DNA of 64,000 nt, taken from DAHUYF01 sp035623985 (GTDB lineage: Bacteria; Pseudomonadota; Alphaproteobacteria; ATCC43930; CGMCC-115725). The stretch is taken from positions 29,201 to 93,200 of the forward strand of contig DASPSJ010000089.1 of NCBI GenBank assembly GCA_035623985.1, read 5' to 3'. A model generated the notes under the pieces. It searched no databases. It was not told where the DNA came from and saw only the letters and a list, made by a program, of their open reading frames with translations. This document shows positions 1 through 7,509 of this stretch, one piece after another; the stretch's first letter is position 1; each line of letters starts with the position of its first letter. Both the position numbers and the translations under genes were made by a program.

Positions 1-99
1 ATGGTCGGCGGAATCGGAGAGCACGCGCGCTATGATGCGGCGCTGCTCCGTCATCTTCAGCCCCTTGTCGATGCAGAGTTGTTCAAGCCGGGAGGGCAT
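1..99 (-). CDS. Fur-family transcriptional regulator, N-terminal part only
   Basis: Reading leftwards from an ATG at 97-99, the first 33 codons give a Fur-type winged-helix start, including CIDKGLKMTEQRRIIARVL; the gene runs off the left edge. The MTxQR...ARVL pattern is the first DNA-binding helix region of Fur, Irr and Zur proteins. A GTG lies two codons upstream and an in-frame TGA four codons upstream, so the start is well bounded; a GGTGGGG stretch precedes it. In many alphaproteobacteria a Fur-family gene sits next to tsaB, rimI and a MucR-type gene, as here. Which metal or signal it senses cannot be told from the fragment. Confidence 0.8.
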   Translation of the reverse strand, partial: MPSRLEQLCIDKGLKMTEQRRIIARVLSDSADH

Positions 100-193
100 C
101 CCCACCTGTCACTTGCGCCATTGCCCCACCGCGCGAGTATAACCCAAAGGCAAGGGCGAGCCTATACGCCCCTCTTACCCGCAATACGAGAAG

Positions 194-613
194 CTAGGCG
201 GCGCTGTTTCTCTTTGCGCGGGTGCCCAGCCCGATCTCCTTGGCGAGCTTGCTGCGCTGGCGCGCGTAGTTGGGCGCCACCATGGGGTAGTCGGGCGGCA
301 GGTTCCAGCGCTCGCGATATTCCTCGGGGGTCATGTTGTAGGCGGTCTTGAGGTGACGCTTCAGCATCTTCAGTTTCTTGCCGTCCTCGAGGCAGATGAT
401 GTAGTCGGGATGGACCGATCGCTTGACGCCCACCGCCGGCGGCGGCCGCTCCGCCGATGATATCGAAGCGGTGCCGATGCCGGCCAAGGATTGATAAACC
501 TGGTTGATGAGCTGCGGCAAATCGTTAATCGCCACAGTATTGTTTGACACATGAGCCGCGACAATTTCGGTTGTCAATGCGAGCAGGTCGTTTGAATTGG
601 CCATCTCAGTCAT
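194..613 (-). CDS. mucR: MucR/Ros-family zinc-finger transcriptional regulator
   Basis: 139 residues, the usual size. The N-terminal part (LLALTTEIVAAHVSNN) is the MucR oligomerisation region. The C-terminal half carries the modified Ros finger (PDYIICLEDGKKLKMLKRHL) and the typical tail YPMVAPNYARQRSKLAKEIGLG. MucR proteins bind AT-rich DNA and silence or activate many genes. The ATG at 611-613 is chosen because AGAGGAA lies just upstream; a GTG nine bases further up is possible. The 220 bases upstream are clearly more AT-rich than the rest of the window, as expected for a promoter that MucR might itself bind. Confidence 0.93.
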   Translation of the reverse strand: MTEMANSNDLLALTTEIVAAHVSNNTVAINDLPQLINQVYQSLAGIGTASISSAERPPPAVGVKRSVHPDYIICLEDGKKLKMLKRHLKTAYNMTPEEYRERWNLPPDYPMVAPNYARQRSKLAKEIGLGTRAKRNSAA

Positions 614-834
614 TGCGTACACTTCCTCTGGAAGTCAGAGTCATCGATATATGGGCTTTGTTGGCGGGAAACAATGAGCATCGATATGACCAACAATTAA
701 TTTTCTCGTGGAAAGAATGTTCCGAGGACCGAATACTAAATTTGCTTGAAAAATTATCTGCTGACTTGCTCCTTTATGGGGAGTGCCAAGTCGACATCTA
801 GCGAAGACCTGGAAAGCTCCAAGTTGCCGCCGCC

Positions 835-1968
835 TCAAGGAAGCAGCGCACGACGCAAAATCAGGGCGTCGATTGTCCCGGCGCCGCGCCGGTAATAGCC
901 GCGCCGCTGCCCGCTGAGCGCGAAGCCGCAGCTCTCATAGAGCCGCCGCGCCGCGGGGTTGTCGGCCGCCACCTCGAGCCCGACGCCGCGGGCGCCGGCG
1001 CTCCGGGCGCGCTCGAGGAGGTCGGCCAGCAGCGCGCGGGCGATGCCCTGGCGGCGTCGCTCGGGCGCCACCGCCAGGGTCAGGATCTCGGCATCGGCGG
1101 CCAGGATAAGGTCGAGGATGAAGCCCAGCGGCCGGCGCTCCGCCGTGTCCTCGACGAGGTGCCCGCTCGCCCCGGCCATCGCCAGCAGCTCGCTCAGCGC
1201 CTTCACGTCCCAGCGCTCCTCGGGAAAGCACAGGGCGTGAAGCTCCGCCAGGGCCGGCAGGTCGGCGGCCTGCACCGGCCGCACCTGCCGGCTCGCGGCC
1301 TTGGCGCGCGGCGCCGTGGTGTCGGGAGGGCGCAGATAAAGCGGCCGTGGCGGCGGCGGCCGCATCCCCGGCCGCCACCGCGCGGCGGCAAGCCGCGCCA
1401 CGTCCGCGGCGTCCGCCAGGCCCGAGCCGCCGGCGAGCAGCACCTCGCATCCGCCGGCAATGAGCCGCGCCAGCGCCGGCGCGGCATCGCCGGCCAGCAG
1501 CAGAGGCACCGCCGGAAGCCAGGCCGGAACATCTTCCGGCGCCACCAGGGCGCCTTCGCCCAAGGGCGCTTCGCCCGCGAAAGCCTGCAGGTAGAATTCC
1601 CGGCGCTTGCTGTCGAGCGCCACCACCAGCGTCCGTCCGGCCATGCTCGCCGGCGCGGCCTGCGCCGCCACCGCGGCAAAGCTGCTGATCCCCAGCACCG
1701 GCACGCCGCTGGCGAGCGCCAAGCCGCGCGCGGCGGCGAGGCCGATGCGCAAGCCGGTGAAGGCGCCGGGACCGACGGTGACGGCGATGACATCGAGCGC
1801 CGCCACCGCCATCTCCGCCTCCTCCAGCACCGCGGCGATCATCGGCATCAACGTCTCGGCCTGGCCGCGCGCCATGGCGGCAAAACGCCGCGCGCTCAAC
1901 ACGCCGGCATGCAGCACGGCCGCCGAGCACGCCGCGCCCGCGGTGTCGAAAGCGAGAACGTTCACCAC
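835..1968 (-). CDS. tsaB-rimI: TsaB-RimI fusion: tRNA t6A complex subunit joined to ribosomal-protein S18-alanine N-acetyltransferase
   Basis: One uninterrupted 377-residue frame. Residues 1 to about 220 are TsaB, the non-catalytic partner that activates TsaD in N6-threonylcarbamoyladenosine synthesis at tRNA A37: LAFDTAGAACSAAVL at the start, VGPGAFTGLRIGLAAARGLA at 65-84, PLYLRPP near 209. From about residue 228 a GNAT domain begins (RPVQAADLPALAELHALCFP), with the acetyl-CoA loop APERRRQGIARALL and the ending NPAARRLYESCGF, which is RimI. The genes are usually separate neighbours; here only a short Pro/Arg/Ala-rich linker separates them. Start is GTG (two in a row). Divergent from the VanX-like gene. 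Confidence 0.93.
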   Translation of the reverse strand: MVNVLAFDTAGAACSAAVLHAGVLSARRFAAMARGQAETLMPMIAAVLEEAEMAVAALDVIAVTVGPGAFTGLRIGLAAARGLALASGVPVLGISSFAAVAAQAAPASMAGRTLVVALDSKRREFYLQAFAGEAPLGEGALVAPEDVPAWLPAVPLLLAGDAAPALARLIAGGCEVLLAGGSGLADAADVARLAAARWRPGMRPPPPRPLYLRPPDTTAPRAKAASRQVRPVQAADLPALAELHALCFPEERWDVKALSELLAMAGASGHLVEDTAERRPLGFILDLILAADAEILTLAVAPERRRQGIARALLADLLERARSAGARGVGLEVAADNPAARRLYESCGFALSGQRRGYYRRGAGTIDALILRRALLP

Positions 1969-2030
1969 GCTCGCCGCCCCCGCCGCCGCGTGCTAGGAGA
2001 AAGCCCCGTCCTCATCCGGTCCGGCCGCCC

Positions 2031-2582
2031 ATGTCGCTCGTCGAGATCACGCCCGAAAGCCATGACGTCGTCATTGCGCTGGCCTATGCCACGGCGCAGA
2101 ACCTGACGGGCAAGCCGGTCTACCGCCAGGCCCGGTGCTATCTCCATCCGGAAGCCGAAGCAAAGCTCCGCCGCGCCGTCGCCCTGGCGCGACCCTTGGG
2201 GCTGCGGCTCAAGCTCTTCGACGCCTTCCGCCCCTCGCAAGCGCAGTGGCTGTTGTGGAACGCCTGTCCCAACCCCGACTTCCTCGCCGATCCCCAGCGC
2301 GGCTCGCCGCATTCGCGCGGCGTCGCCGTCGATCTCGGCCTGATCGACGCCGCCGGGACGGAGCTCGAGATGGGAACGCCCTTCGACGCCTTCACCCCGC
2401 TCTCGCACCACGCCAATACCGAGGTCCCGGTCGCGGCGCAGCGGAACCGTTTTCTGTTGCTCGGCCTGATGAGCGCGGCGGGGTGGGATTTCTACGGCAA
2501 TGAGTGGTGGCATTACCAACTCTTCAATTCCCGGCAATATCCGGTGCTGGGCGATGGGGACGCGCCGGCGCCGATGATGTAG
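2031..2582 (+). CDS. D-alanyl-D-alanine dipeptidase, VanX/DdpX family (M15D)
   Basis: 183 residues. Zinc dipeptidases of this family cleave D-Ala-D-Ala; non-resistance members are thought to recycle peptidoglycan. Visible active-site motifs are DAFRP (Arg67, transition-state stabilising), SPHSRGVAVD (His94 and Asp101, zinc ligands) and EWWH (Glu158 base, His161 ligand). No obvious signal peptide, so probably cytoplasmic. Divergently placed from tsaB-rimI and 53 bases before the GTG of paiB. There is no vanH or vanA neighbour, so a wall-recycling or D-amino-acid nutritional role is more likely than glycopeptide resistance; that role is inference. Confidence 0.88.
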   Translation: MSLVEITPESHDVVIALAYATAQNLTGKPVYRQARCYLHPEAEAKLRRAVALARPLGLRLKLFDAFRPSQAQWLLWNACPNPDFLADPQRGSPHSRGVAVDLGLIDAAGTELEMGTPFDAFTPLSHHANTEVPVAAQRNRFLLLGLMSAAGWDFYGNEWWHYQLFNSRQYPVLGDGDAPAPMM

Positions 2583-2635
2583 CGGCCGGCGCGGCGCAAT
2601 CCTATAGTGGCGCCGGCCGACAAGGGAGAGCGAGG

Positions 2636-3277
2636 GTGTACCTGCCCGCCTATTTCCGCGAGGACCGCGTCGAGGTGCTGCACCAGGCGATCCGGCAGAT
2701 CGCGCTCGGCACGCTCGTCAGCCTGGGCGAGGACGGGCTTTGCGCCAGCCATGCGCCGATGCTGGTCGAGGCCGAGCCCGCGCCCTTCGGCACGCTCACC
2801 GGCCACATCGCCCGCGCCAATCCGCAATGGCGCAGCCTGAAGCCCGAGGTCGACGCGCTCGCCATCTTCACCGGCCCCCACGCCTATGTCTCGCCCGGCT
2901 GGTATGCGACCAAGCCGCAGACCGGCAAGGTGGTGCCGACCTGGAATTACGTGGCGGTGCATGCCGCGGGCAAGCTGCGTTTCTTCGACGACGCCGAACG
3001 GTTGCGCGGCATCGTCACGCGGCTCACCGACACCCATGAGCAGCGCCGTGCCGAGCCCTGGAAAGTGACCGACGCGCCGGCGGATTTCGTCGCCGGGATG
3101 CTGAAGGCGATCGTCGGCTTCGAGCTCGCCATCGTCAGGCTCGAGGGCAAATGGAAGATGAGCCAGAACCGCCCGGCCGAGGACCATCCCGGCATCGCCG
3201 CGGGCCTTGCCGGCGAGGGCGGCGCGCCCGAAGTGGCGGCGATCGTGACCGCGGCCACCCGATCCGAGCGGCGCTGA
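2636..3277 (+). CDS. paiB: PaiB-family FMN-binding protein
   Basis: 213 residues from a GTG preceded by GGGAGAG. The frame stays open upstream, but the family begins with M-Y-x-P-x-x-F, matching VYLPAYFRED here. Other family marks are SHAPMLVE, GHIARANPQW, a central PTWNYVAVHAAG block and KMSQNRPAEDH near the C-terminus. PaiB is a split-barrel flavin-binding protein described in Bacillus subtilis as a negative regulator of sporulation and protease genes. In proteobacteria the role is mostly unknown. It converges on the Nfu gene with 15 bases between stops. Confidence 0.9.
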   Translation: MYLPAYFREDRVEVLHQAIRQIALGTLVSLGEDGLCASHAPMLVEAEPAPFGTLTGHIARANPQWRSLKPEVDALAIFTGPHAYVSPGWYATKPQTGKVVPTWNYVAVHAAGKLRFFDDAERLRGIVTRLTDTHEQRRAEPWKVTDAPADFVAGMLKAIVGFELAIVRLEGKWKMSQNRPAEDHPGIAAGLAGEGGAPEVAAIVTAATRSERR

Positions 3278-3292
3278 CCCGCGCGCGCGTCC

Positions 3293-3838
3293 TCAGATGG
3301 CGCGCACCTCGACCACTTCCGGCACGTAGTGGCGCAGCATGTTCTCGATGCCGGCCTTGAGCGTCGCGGTCGAGCTTGGGCAGCCCGAGCACGAGCCTTG
3401 CATGTAGAGATAGACGACGCCGCCCTCGTAGCTGTGGAAGATGATGTCGCCGCCGTCCTGCGCCACCGCCGGGCGGACGCGCGTTTCGAGCAGCTCCTTG
3501 ATCTGCTGCACGATCTCGTCGCCTTCCTCCTCCTCGGCCGCGGCCTCGTCGGTCTCCAGAATCACCGGCTCGCCGGAGGTGAAATGCTCCATGATGGCGC
3601 CGAGCACCGAAGGCTTGAGCTGATACCAATCGGCCGCGTCGTGCTTGCTGACGGTGATGAAATCGGCGCCCAGGAAGATGCCGGTCACCCCCGGCAGCGC
3701 CAACAGCCGTTGCGCCAGCGGCGAGCGCGCGGCGGCGGCGGGATCGGTGAAATTGGCGGTGCCTTGCTCCATCACCAGGCATCCCGGCAGGAATTTGAGC
3801 GTGGCGGGATTGGGGGTCGTCTCGGTCTGGATGAACAT
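3293..3838 (-). CDS. Nfu-type iron-sulfur cluster scaffold/carrier
   Basis: 181 residues with the alphaproteobacterial and mitochondrial NFU architecture. An N-terminal Nfu_N domain starts FIQTETTPNPATLKFLPG (about 1-90), followed by an acidic linker (TDEAAAEEEEGDE) and a C-terminal NifU-like domain (about 107-181) with the cluster-binding pair Cys150-x2-Cys153 in GSCSGCPSSTATLKAGIE. It accepts [4Fe-4S] clusters from the assembly machinery and passes them to apo-enzymes. Start is the ATG at 3836-3838. A TTGACT element lies about 60 bases upstream. Confidence 0.95.
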   Translation of the reverse strand: MFIQTETTPNPATLKFLPGCLVMEQGTANFTDPAAAARSPLAQRLLALPGVTGIFLGADFITVSKHDAADWYQLKPSVLGAIMEHFTSGEPVILETDEAAAEEEEGDEIVQQIKELLETRVRPAVAQDGGDIIFHSYEGGVVYLYMQGSCSGCPSSTATLKAGIENMLRHYVPEVVEVRAI

Positions 3839-3872
3839 GTCGTCCTCTGGCCCTGAGGCGGTCGGTTGCCGC

Positions 3873-3903
3873 TGTACCTTGGATCAAAGCCGGCCCAAGT
3901 CAA
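3873..3903 (-). promoter_or_regulatory. Possible promoter of the Nfu gene
   Basis: On the minus strand a good -35 hexamer TTGACT (3898-3903) is followed after 17 to 19 bases by a poor -10 (AAGGTA or GGTACA, 3873-3880). It is placed 35 to 65 bases before the ATG of the Nfu gene. The weak -10 keeps this tentative. Confidence 0.3.
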
Positions 3904-3970
3904 CCCCTTTGCGAATAGGGTTAAGGCAAGCGCGCTCGTCCCGGCCAGCGACGACGCCTGCGGCGTCGCG

Positions 3971-4450
3971 CTAGCTCAGCACCGCGATCTGGGCGTCGGT
4001 GAGGCTGCCGGGGACGACGGTGATCGGCACGCGCATCTTGCCCGACATCTTGCCGACGAGATGCGTCACCAGCGGCCCCGGCCCTTCGGCACCGGTGCCG
4101 GCGGCAAGCACCAGGATCGAGATGCTGGGCTCCTCCTCGAGCAGCGCCAGCAGCTCGTCGCGCCGCCTTCCTTCGCGGATATAGATGATGGGCAGGCCGC
4201 CGCAGAGATCGGCGATCTCGCTCGAGAGCTTCTGGAGCAGCGTCTCCGCCTCCTCGCGCCGCTCCTCGCGCATCAGGCTCTCGACCGCGATCCATTGCTG
4301 GAGGTCGGAAGGCTCGATGACGTAGAGCAGCGCCACCTTGCCGCCGGTATGGCGCGCGCGCAGCGCCGCATAGCGCAAGGCGACGCGCATCTCCTCGGTG
4401 TCGTCGACCACCACCAGGAAGATGCGCGGCTGGCTGGACGGATCGCTCAT
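3971..4450 (-). CDS. Universal stress protein (UspA-like)
   Basis: 159 residues, one UspA fold. The start IFLVVVDDTEEMRVALRYAALRARHTGGKVALLYV gives the beta1/alpha1 block. The end has SILVLAAGTG and a short GPLVTHLVGKMSGKMRVPITVVPG, where the G-x2-G-x9-G-(S/T) ATP motif is only partly kept. It lies 18 bases after the TIGR02186 gene on the same strand and probably belongs to the tauE-TIGR02186-usp operon. It may act in stress signalling or as a nucleotide-binding partner; there is no direct sign of its ligand. Confidence 0.85.
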   Translation of the reverse strand: MSDPSSQPRIFLVVVDDTEEMRVALRYAALRARHTGGKVALLYVIEPSDLQQWIAVESLMREERREEAETLLQKLSSEIADLCGGLPIIYIREGRRRDELLALLEEEPSISILVLAAGTGAEGPGPLVTHLVGKMSGKMRVPITVVPGSLTDAQIAVLS

Positions 4451-4468
4451 CGCAAGCCTCCTTACACG

Positions 4469-5206
4469 CTAGGCGTGGCGGAACGGCAGGCTGGACAGCC
4501 AGCCCGCCAACGCCGCGCCGATCACCGCGAGCACGCCATAGATCAAGGCGCGGCGCCGGGCGAAATCGTTGACCACGGCGTCGACCCCCGCCTGCGAGAT
4601 GTAGAGGGGCGAGGTCTGGCCGCCCACCACCCGCCCCTCCCGCACCAGGAAGATCTGCACGGTGTAGTTGCCGGTCGGCACGTTGGCGGGGAAGCCCAGC
4701 GCGAGATGGAAGAGCGCGCCGCTGAAGAAGTTGAAGCCGCCCACCGCATCGACATAGAGCGCTTCCTGCCGGCGCTCGCGGACGAGCGCGGCGCGGAAGT
4801 CGGCGACCTCCTCCGGCGAGCGTTTCTTCTCCACGGCGTCGAAGCGCAGATTGGCGAGGCCGATATCGTGAAGCGCGCGCGCCGCGGCCGGCATGACGTC
4901 GTCGAGCGGGCGGGTGCTGTAGACGGCGTAATAGCTGGGAACGCCGGTGAAGGTCACCTGCCGCGTGTTCACCCAGATGCCGGCGACCTTGCTCTTGCGG
5001 CGCACCACGGCGTCGCGGTTGGGGCCGCGCACGACGACGATGACGTCGCCGGGCCCGTCGGTGGCGCCGAACAGCACGACGTTGGCGCCGGTGAAGCCGG
5101 TGGTGATGGCGACGAAGTGGCTGGTGAGGTCGGCGACGAGCGGCTCGGCGGCGCGCGCCGGCGGCAGCCACAGCAGCAGCAGCAGGAGCGGGAGCGCGTG
5201 CCTCAT
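4469..5206 (-). CDS. TIGR02186-family membrane-anchored periplasmic protein
   Basis: 245 residues from the ATG at 5204-5206, whose first bases overlap the tauE stop (ATGA), so translation is coupled; the longer open frame upstream is a shadow of tauE. Signal peptide MRHALPLLLLLLWLPPARAAE, then a long beta-rich domain with GFTGANVVLFGA, VVVVRGP, GIWVNT and PTGNYTVQIFLVREG, then a single C-terminal TM helix (about 218-238). The family is typically found next to TauE/SafE permeases, as here, and is thought to be a periplasmic accessory. Its biochemical role is unknown. Confidence 0.85.
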   Translation of the reverse strand: MRHALPLLLLLLWLPPARAAEPLVADLTSHFVAITTGFTGANVVLFGATDGPGDVIVVVRGPNRDAVVRRKSKVAGIWVNTRQVTFTGVPSYYAVYSTRPLDDVMPAAARALHDIGLANLRFDAVEKKRSPEEVADFRAALVRERRQEALYVDAVGGFNFFSGALFHLALGFPANVPTGNYTVQIFLVREGRVVGGQTSPLYISQAGVDAVVNDFARRRALIYGVLAVIGAALAGWLSSLPFRHA

Positions 5207-6120
5207 TGGCCGATCGTCTCCAGGCTGTAGAGGTCGTCCGGCCGCACCGTCAGGTCGAAGGCGAGCTTTGCCGCCACGGCGAGCACCAGGATCGCCAGCA
5301 GAGCGCGGAGCTGCTCGCCGCGCAATTGCGTGCCGAAGCGCGTGCCGAGCTGCGCGCCGACGACGCCGCCCACCAGCAGCACCAGCGCCAGCACGGCGTC
5401 GACCGTGCCGTTCTCCACCGCCTGCAGGACGGTGACGCCGGCGGCGACGAAGATGATCTGGAAGAGCGAGGTGCCGGGCACCACCGCGGTCGGCATGCCG
5501 AGGATGTAGATCATCGCCGGCACCATGACGAAGCCGCCGCCCACCCCCATGACCGCCGACAGCACGCCGACGAAGAAGCCGAGCGCCAGCGGCAGCAAGG
5601 CGCTGATATAGAGCTTCGAACGGCGGAAGCGCATCTTGAAGGGCAGGCCGTGCAGCCAGATGTGCTGATGGAGCTTGCGCTGCCCGGCGCCCGGCCGGCG
5701 CAGGCGCAGCACGGCGCGCGTGCTTTCCACCAGCATCAGGACGCCGAGCGTGCCCAGGAGGATCGCGTAGGCGAGGCTGATGGCGATGTCGATCTGCCCC
5801 AGCCGGCGCAGCAGCGCAAAGAACCACACCCCCGCCGCGGAGCCGGCGAAGCCGCCGACGAGCAGGACGATGCCCATGTGGAAATCGATGTTGCCGCGCC
5901 GCCAATGGGCGAGCGCGCCCGAGACCGAGGCGCCGACGAGCTGGTTTGCCGAGGAGGCCACGGCGATGGCGTGCGGCACGCCGATGAAGATGAGGAGCGG
6001 CGTCAGCAAAAAGCCGCCGCCGACGCCGAACACGCCGGACAGGAACCCCACCACCCCGCCAAGCGCCAGCAGAACGAAAACGTCTTGCGAGATGGCGGCA
6101 ATGGGCAGGTAGATGTCCAT
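5203..6120 (-). CDS. TauE/SafE (TSUP) family membrane exporter
   Basis: 305 residues with about eight hydrophobic helices in two halves. The hallmark glycine motifs are GFLSGVFGVGGGFLLTPLL near residue 25-43 and GVLSAVMGVGGGFVMVPAM near 190-208, the internal repeat of TSUP carriers. Members move sulfite, sulfoacetate, taurine-derived or other organic anions; substrate cannot be assigned here. First gene of a probable operon with the TIGR02186 gene (4-base overlap) and usp. A large perfect-looking hairpin lies directly upstream at 6126-6210, separating it from the divergent reductase gene. Confidence 0.9.
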   Translation of the reverse strand: MDIYLPIAAISQDVFVLLALGGVVGFLSGVFGVGGGFLLTPLLIFIGVPHAIAVASSANQLVGASVSGALAHWRRGNIDFHMGIVLLVGGFAGSAAGVWFFALLRRLGQIDIAISLAYAILLGTLGVLMLVESTRAVLRLRRPGAGQRKLHQHIWLHGLPFKMRFRRSKLYISALLPLALGFFVGVLSAVMGVGGGFVMVPAMIYILGMPTAVVPGTSLFQIIFVAAGVTVLQAVENGTVDAVLALVLLVGGVVGAQLGTRFGTQLRGEQLRALLAILVLAVAAKLAFDLTVRPDDLYSLETIGQ

Positions 6121-6125
6121 GGCGG

Positions 6126-6210
6126 GAAGTTGTCAGTCGTCAGTTATCAGTTTTCAGTATCGGGCGCCCGCGGCCATACTGACAACTGATAACTGACGAC
6201 TGACAACTTC
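6126..6210. repeat. Large inverted repeat built of tandem heptamers, copy 1
   Basis: Two 35-base arms (6126-6160 and 6176-6210) are complementary except for one base and are separated by a 15-base loop. Each arm is a run of heptamers of the form T(T/C)(A/G/T)TCAG, such as TCGTCAG, TTATCAG and TTGTCAG. The element fills the gap between the divergent tauE and dienoyl-CoA reductase genes. Relatives are at 22052-22123 and 54221-54266. Possible roles are an RNA or DNA structure, a protein-binding site or a mobile palindrome; there is no U-tract. Confidence 0.9.
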
Positions 6211-6223
6211 TGGGAGGCCCCCC

Positions 6224-7045
6224 ATGACCCGTCCCTTCGACTTCACCGGCAAGTCGGTCTTCGTCGCCGGCGGCAGCAGCGGCATCAATCTCGGCATCGC
6301 CGAGGCCTTCGCCGCCGCCGGCGCCAGCCTCGCCATCGCCAGCCGCTCGCAGGAGCGGGTCGACCGCGCCTGCGAGCAACTCCGCCGGCACGGCGGCAAG
6401 GTGCTGGGCAAAAGCGCCGATGTCCGCGACTTCGCCGCGATTTCAGCGGCGCTCGCCGCGGCGCACGACGCCTTCGGCGCGATCGACGTGCTGGTCTCGG
6501 GCGCGGCCGGCAACTTCCCGGCGCCGGCGCTCGGCATGTCGGCGAACGCCTTCAAGGTGGTGATCGACATCGATCTCATCGGCACCTTCAACGTGCTGCG
6601 CGCCGGCCACCCATATCTCAGGAAGCCCGGCGCCGCGGTGATCAACATCTCGGCGCCGCAATCCTTCAACCCGATGCCGCTGCAGGTCCATGCCTGCGCC
6701 GCCAAGGCGGGGGTCGACCAGGTGATGCGCGTGCTCGCCATGGAATGGGGCGGCGACGGCCTCCGCGTCAACTCGATCGCGCCGGGGCCGATCGAAGGCA
6801 CGGAGGGCTTCAAGCGGCTGTCCGGCAGCGCCGAGGTGCGGCAGAAGATGGAGAGCCGCATTCCGCTCCGCCGCTTCGGCACGCTCGCCGATTGCGCCGA
6901 TCTCGCCCTCTTCCTGGCCTCGCCGCTCGCCTCCTGGATCACCGGCGCGCTGATCCCCGTCGACGGCGGCTGGTCGCTTTATGGCGGCGGCCTCTCCTCG
7001 ACGCAGATGGCGCTGGAGGCGGGGGCGGTGCCGGGGCGGGGGTGA
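6224..7045 (+). CDS. SDR-family 2,4-dienoyl-CoA reductase, peroxisomal (DECR2) type
   Basis: 273 residues. Rossmann motif AGGSSGINLGIA (15-26), NNAG-equivalent VSGAAGNFPAPA, then PLQVHACAAKAGVDQVMRVLAMEWG and SIAPGPIEGTEGFKRLSG. The pattern AAGNF...DID..GTFNV...HA..AKA.VD...LA.EWG..RVNS.APGPI.GTEG is that of peroxisomal 2,4-dienoyl-CoA reductases, in which the classical SDR Tyr of YxxxK is replaced (His here). This predicts NADPH-dependent reduction of 2,4-dienoyl-CoA during oxidation of unsaturated fatty acids. No other beta-oxidation gene is adjacent. GGGAGG precedes the ATG. Confidence 0.88.
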   Translation: MTRPFDFTGKSVFVAGGSSGINLGIAEAFAAAGASLAIASRSQERVDRACEQLRRHGGKVLGKSADVRDFAAISAALAAAHDAFGAIDVLVSGAAGNFPAPALGMSANAFKVVIDIDLIGTFNVLRAGHPYLRKPGAAVINISAPQSFNPMPLQVHACAAKAGVDQVMRVLAMEWGGDGLRVNSIAPGPIEGTEGFKRLSGSAEVRQKMESRIPLRRFGTLADCADLALFLASPLASWITGALIPVDGGWSLYGGGLSSTQMALEAGAVPGRG

Positions 7046-7052
7046 GACCCCC
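7038..7052. terminator. GC hairpin between convergent genes
   Basis: GGGGGT-GAG-ACCCCC forms a perfect 6-bp stem that contains the stop codon of the reductase gene and lies 17 bases before the stop of the convergent vapC. It has no T-run, so it would act as a bidirectional block only if GC stems alone suffice. Confidence 0.4.
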
Positions 7053-7068
7053 TGCCGCCCGACGGCCT

Positions 7069-7509
7069 TCAGGAAGATCGAAGCGGATCGATCACTTCGA
7101 GAAAGGGGAAGCGGGTGAAATCGGTGTCCCGCGTGCAGATTCGTCCGATCCCGTGCTCGCGCATCAGGATGGCCGTGTGCGCGTCGTGCATCAGATTGCC
7201 GCCCAGGTGCGGCAACTCCGCGATCACTTCCGCCGCCACCTCGGCGTGTCGCTGGGTCGGGACGAGGAGGGCGAGGCCCGGCGAGGCGAGCAGCGCCGCG
7301 ACGAACCGCCAGGCGGCGGACACGGTCCACGGCCGCCGCATGACGCGCGGGTGGGTGGTCACGCGCAGGAATTCGTAGAGAACCGGCCAGGTGGTGAACC
7401 AGGCGCCGGTTCTTGCCCGCTGGCGCTCCAGCCATTGGCGGCAAGGCGCGTGAAAGGGCGAGTCCGCGTCGGCGGCATAGACAAGGACGTTCGTGTCGAC
7501 GGCGATCAC
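7069..7509 (-). CDS. vapC: VapC-type PIN-domain ribonuclease toxin
   Basis: 146 residues from a GTG that overlaps the vapB stop (GTGA). PIN fold acidic residues are visible: Asp5 in VIAVDTNVLVY, Glu in PVLYEFLRV, Asp in NLMHDAHTAILMREHG and the terminal RDTDFTRFP pair. PIN toxins of this kind cleave tRNA or other RNA in the cytoplasm and are neutralised by the antitoxin encoded just upstream. The variant with HPRV and a late RDTDF resembles the VapC group related to Mycobacterium VapC toxins with RHH antitoxins. All expected acidic positions are present, so it looks functional. Confidence 0.88.
   Translation of the reverse strand: MIAVDTNVLVYAADADSPFHAPCRQWLERQRARTGAWFTTWPVLYEFLRVTTHPRVMRRPWTVSAAWRFVAALLASPGLALLVPTQRHAEVAAEVIAELPHLGGNLMHDAHTAILMREHGIGRICTRDTDFTRFPFLEVIDPLRSS

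Noticed and set aside
1..351. Plus-strand frame of 116 codons at the left edge
   Set aside because: It overlaps the Fur and MucR genes on the other strand, and its end is Arg/Ser/Gly low-complexity.
544..801. 85-codon plus-strand frame upstream of and overlapping mucR
   Set aside because: The C-terminal half looks somewhat protein-like, but it lies in the AT-rich mucR upstream region, overlaps the mucR start antisense and has no ribosome site; more likely regulatory DNA.
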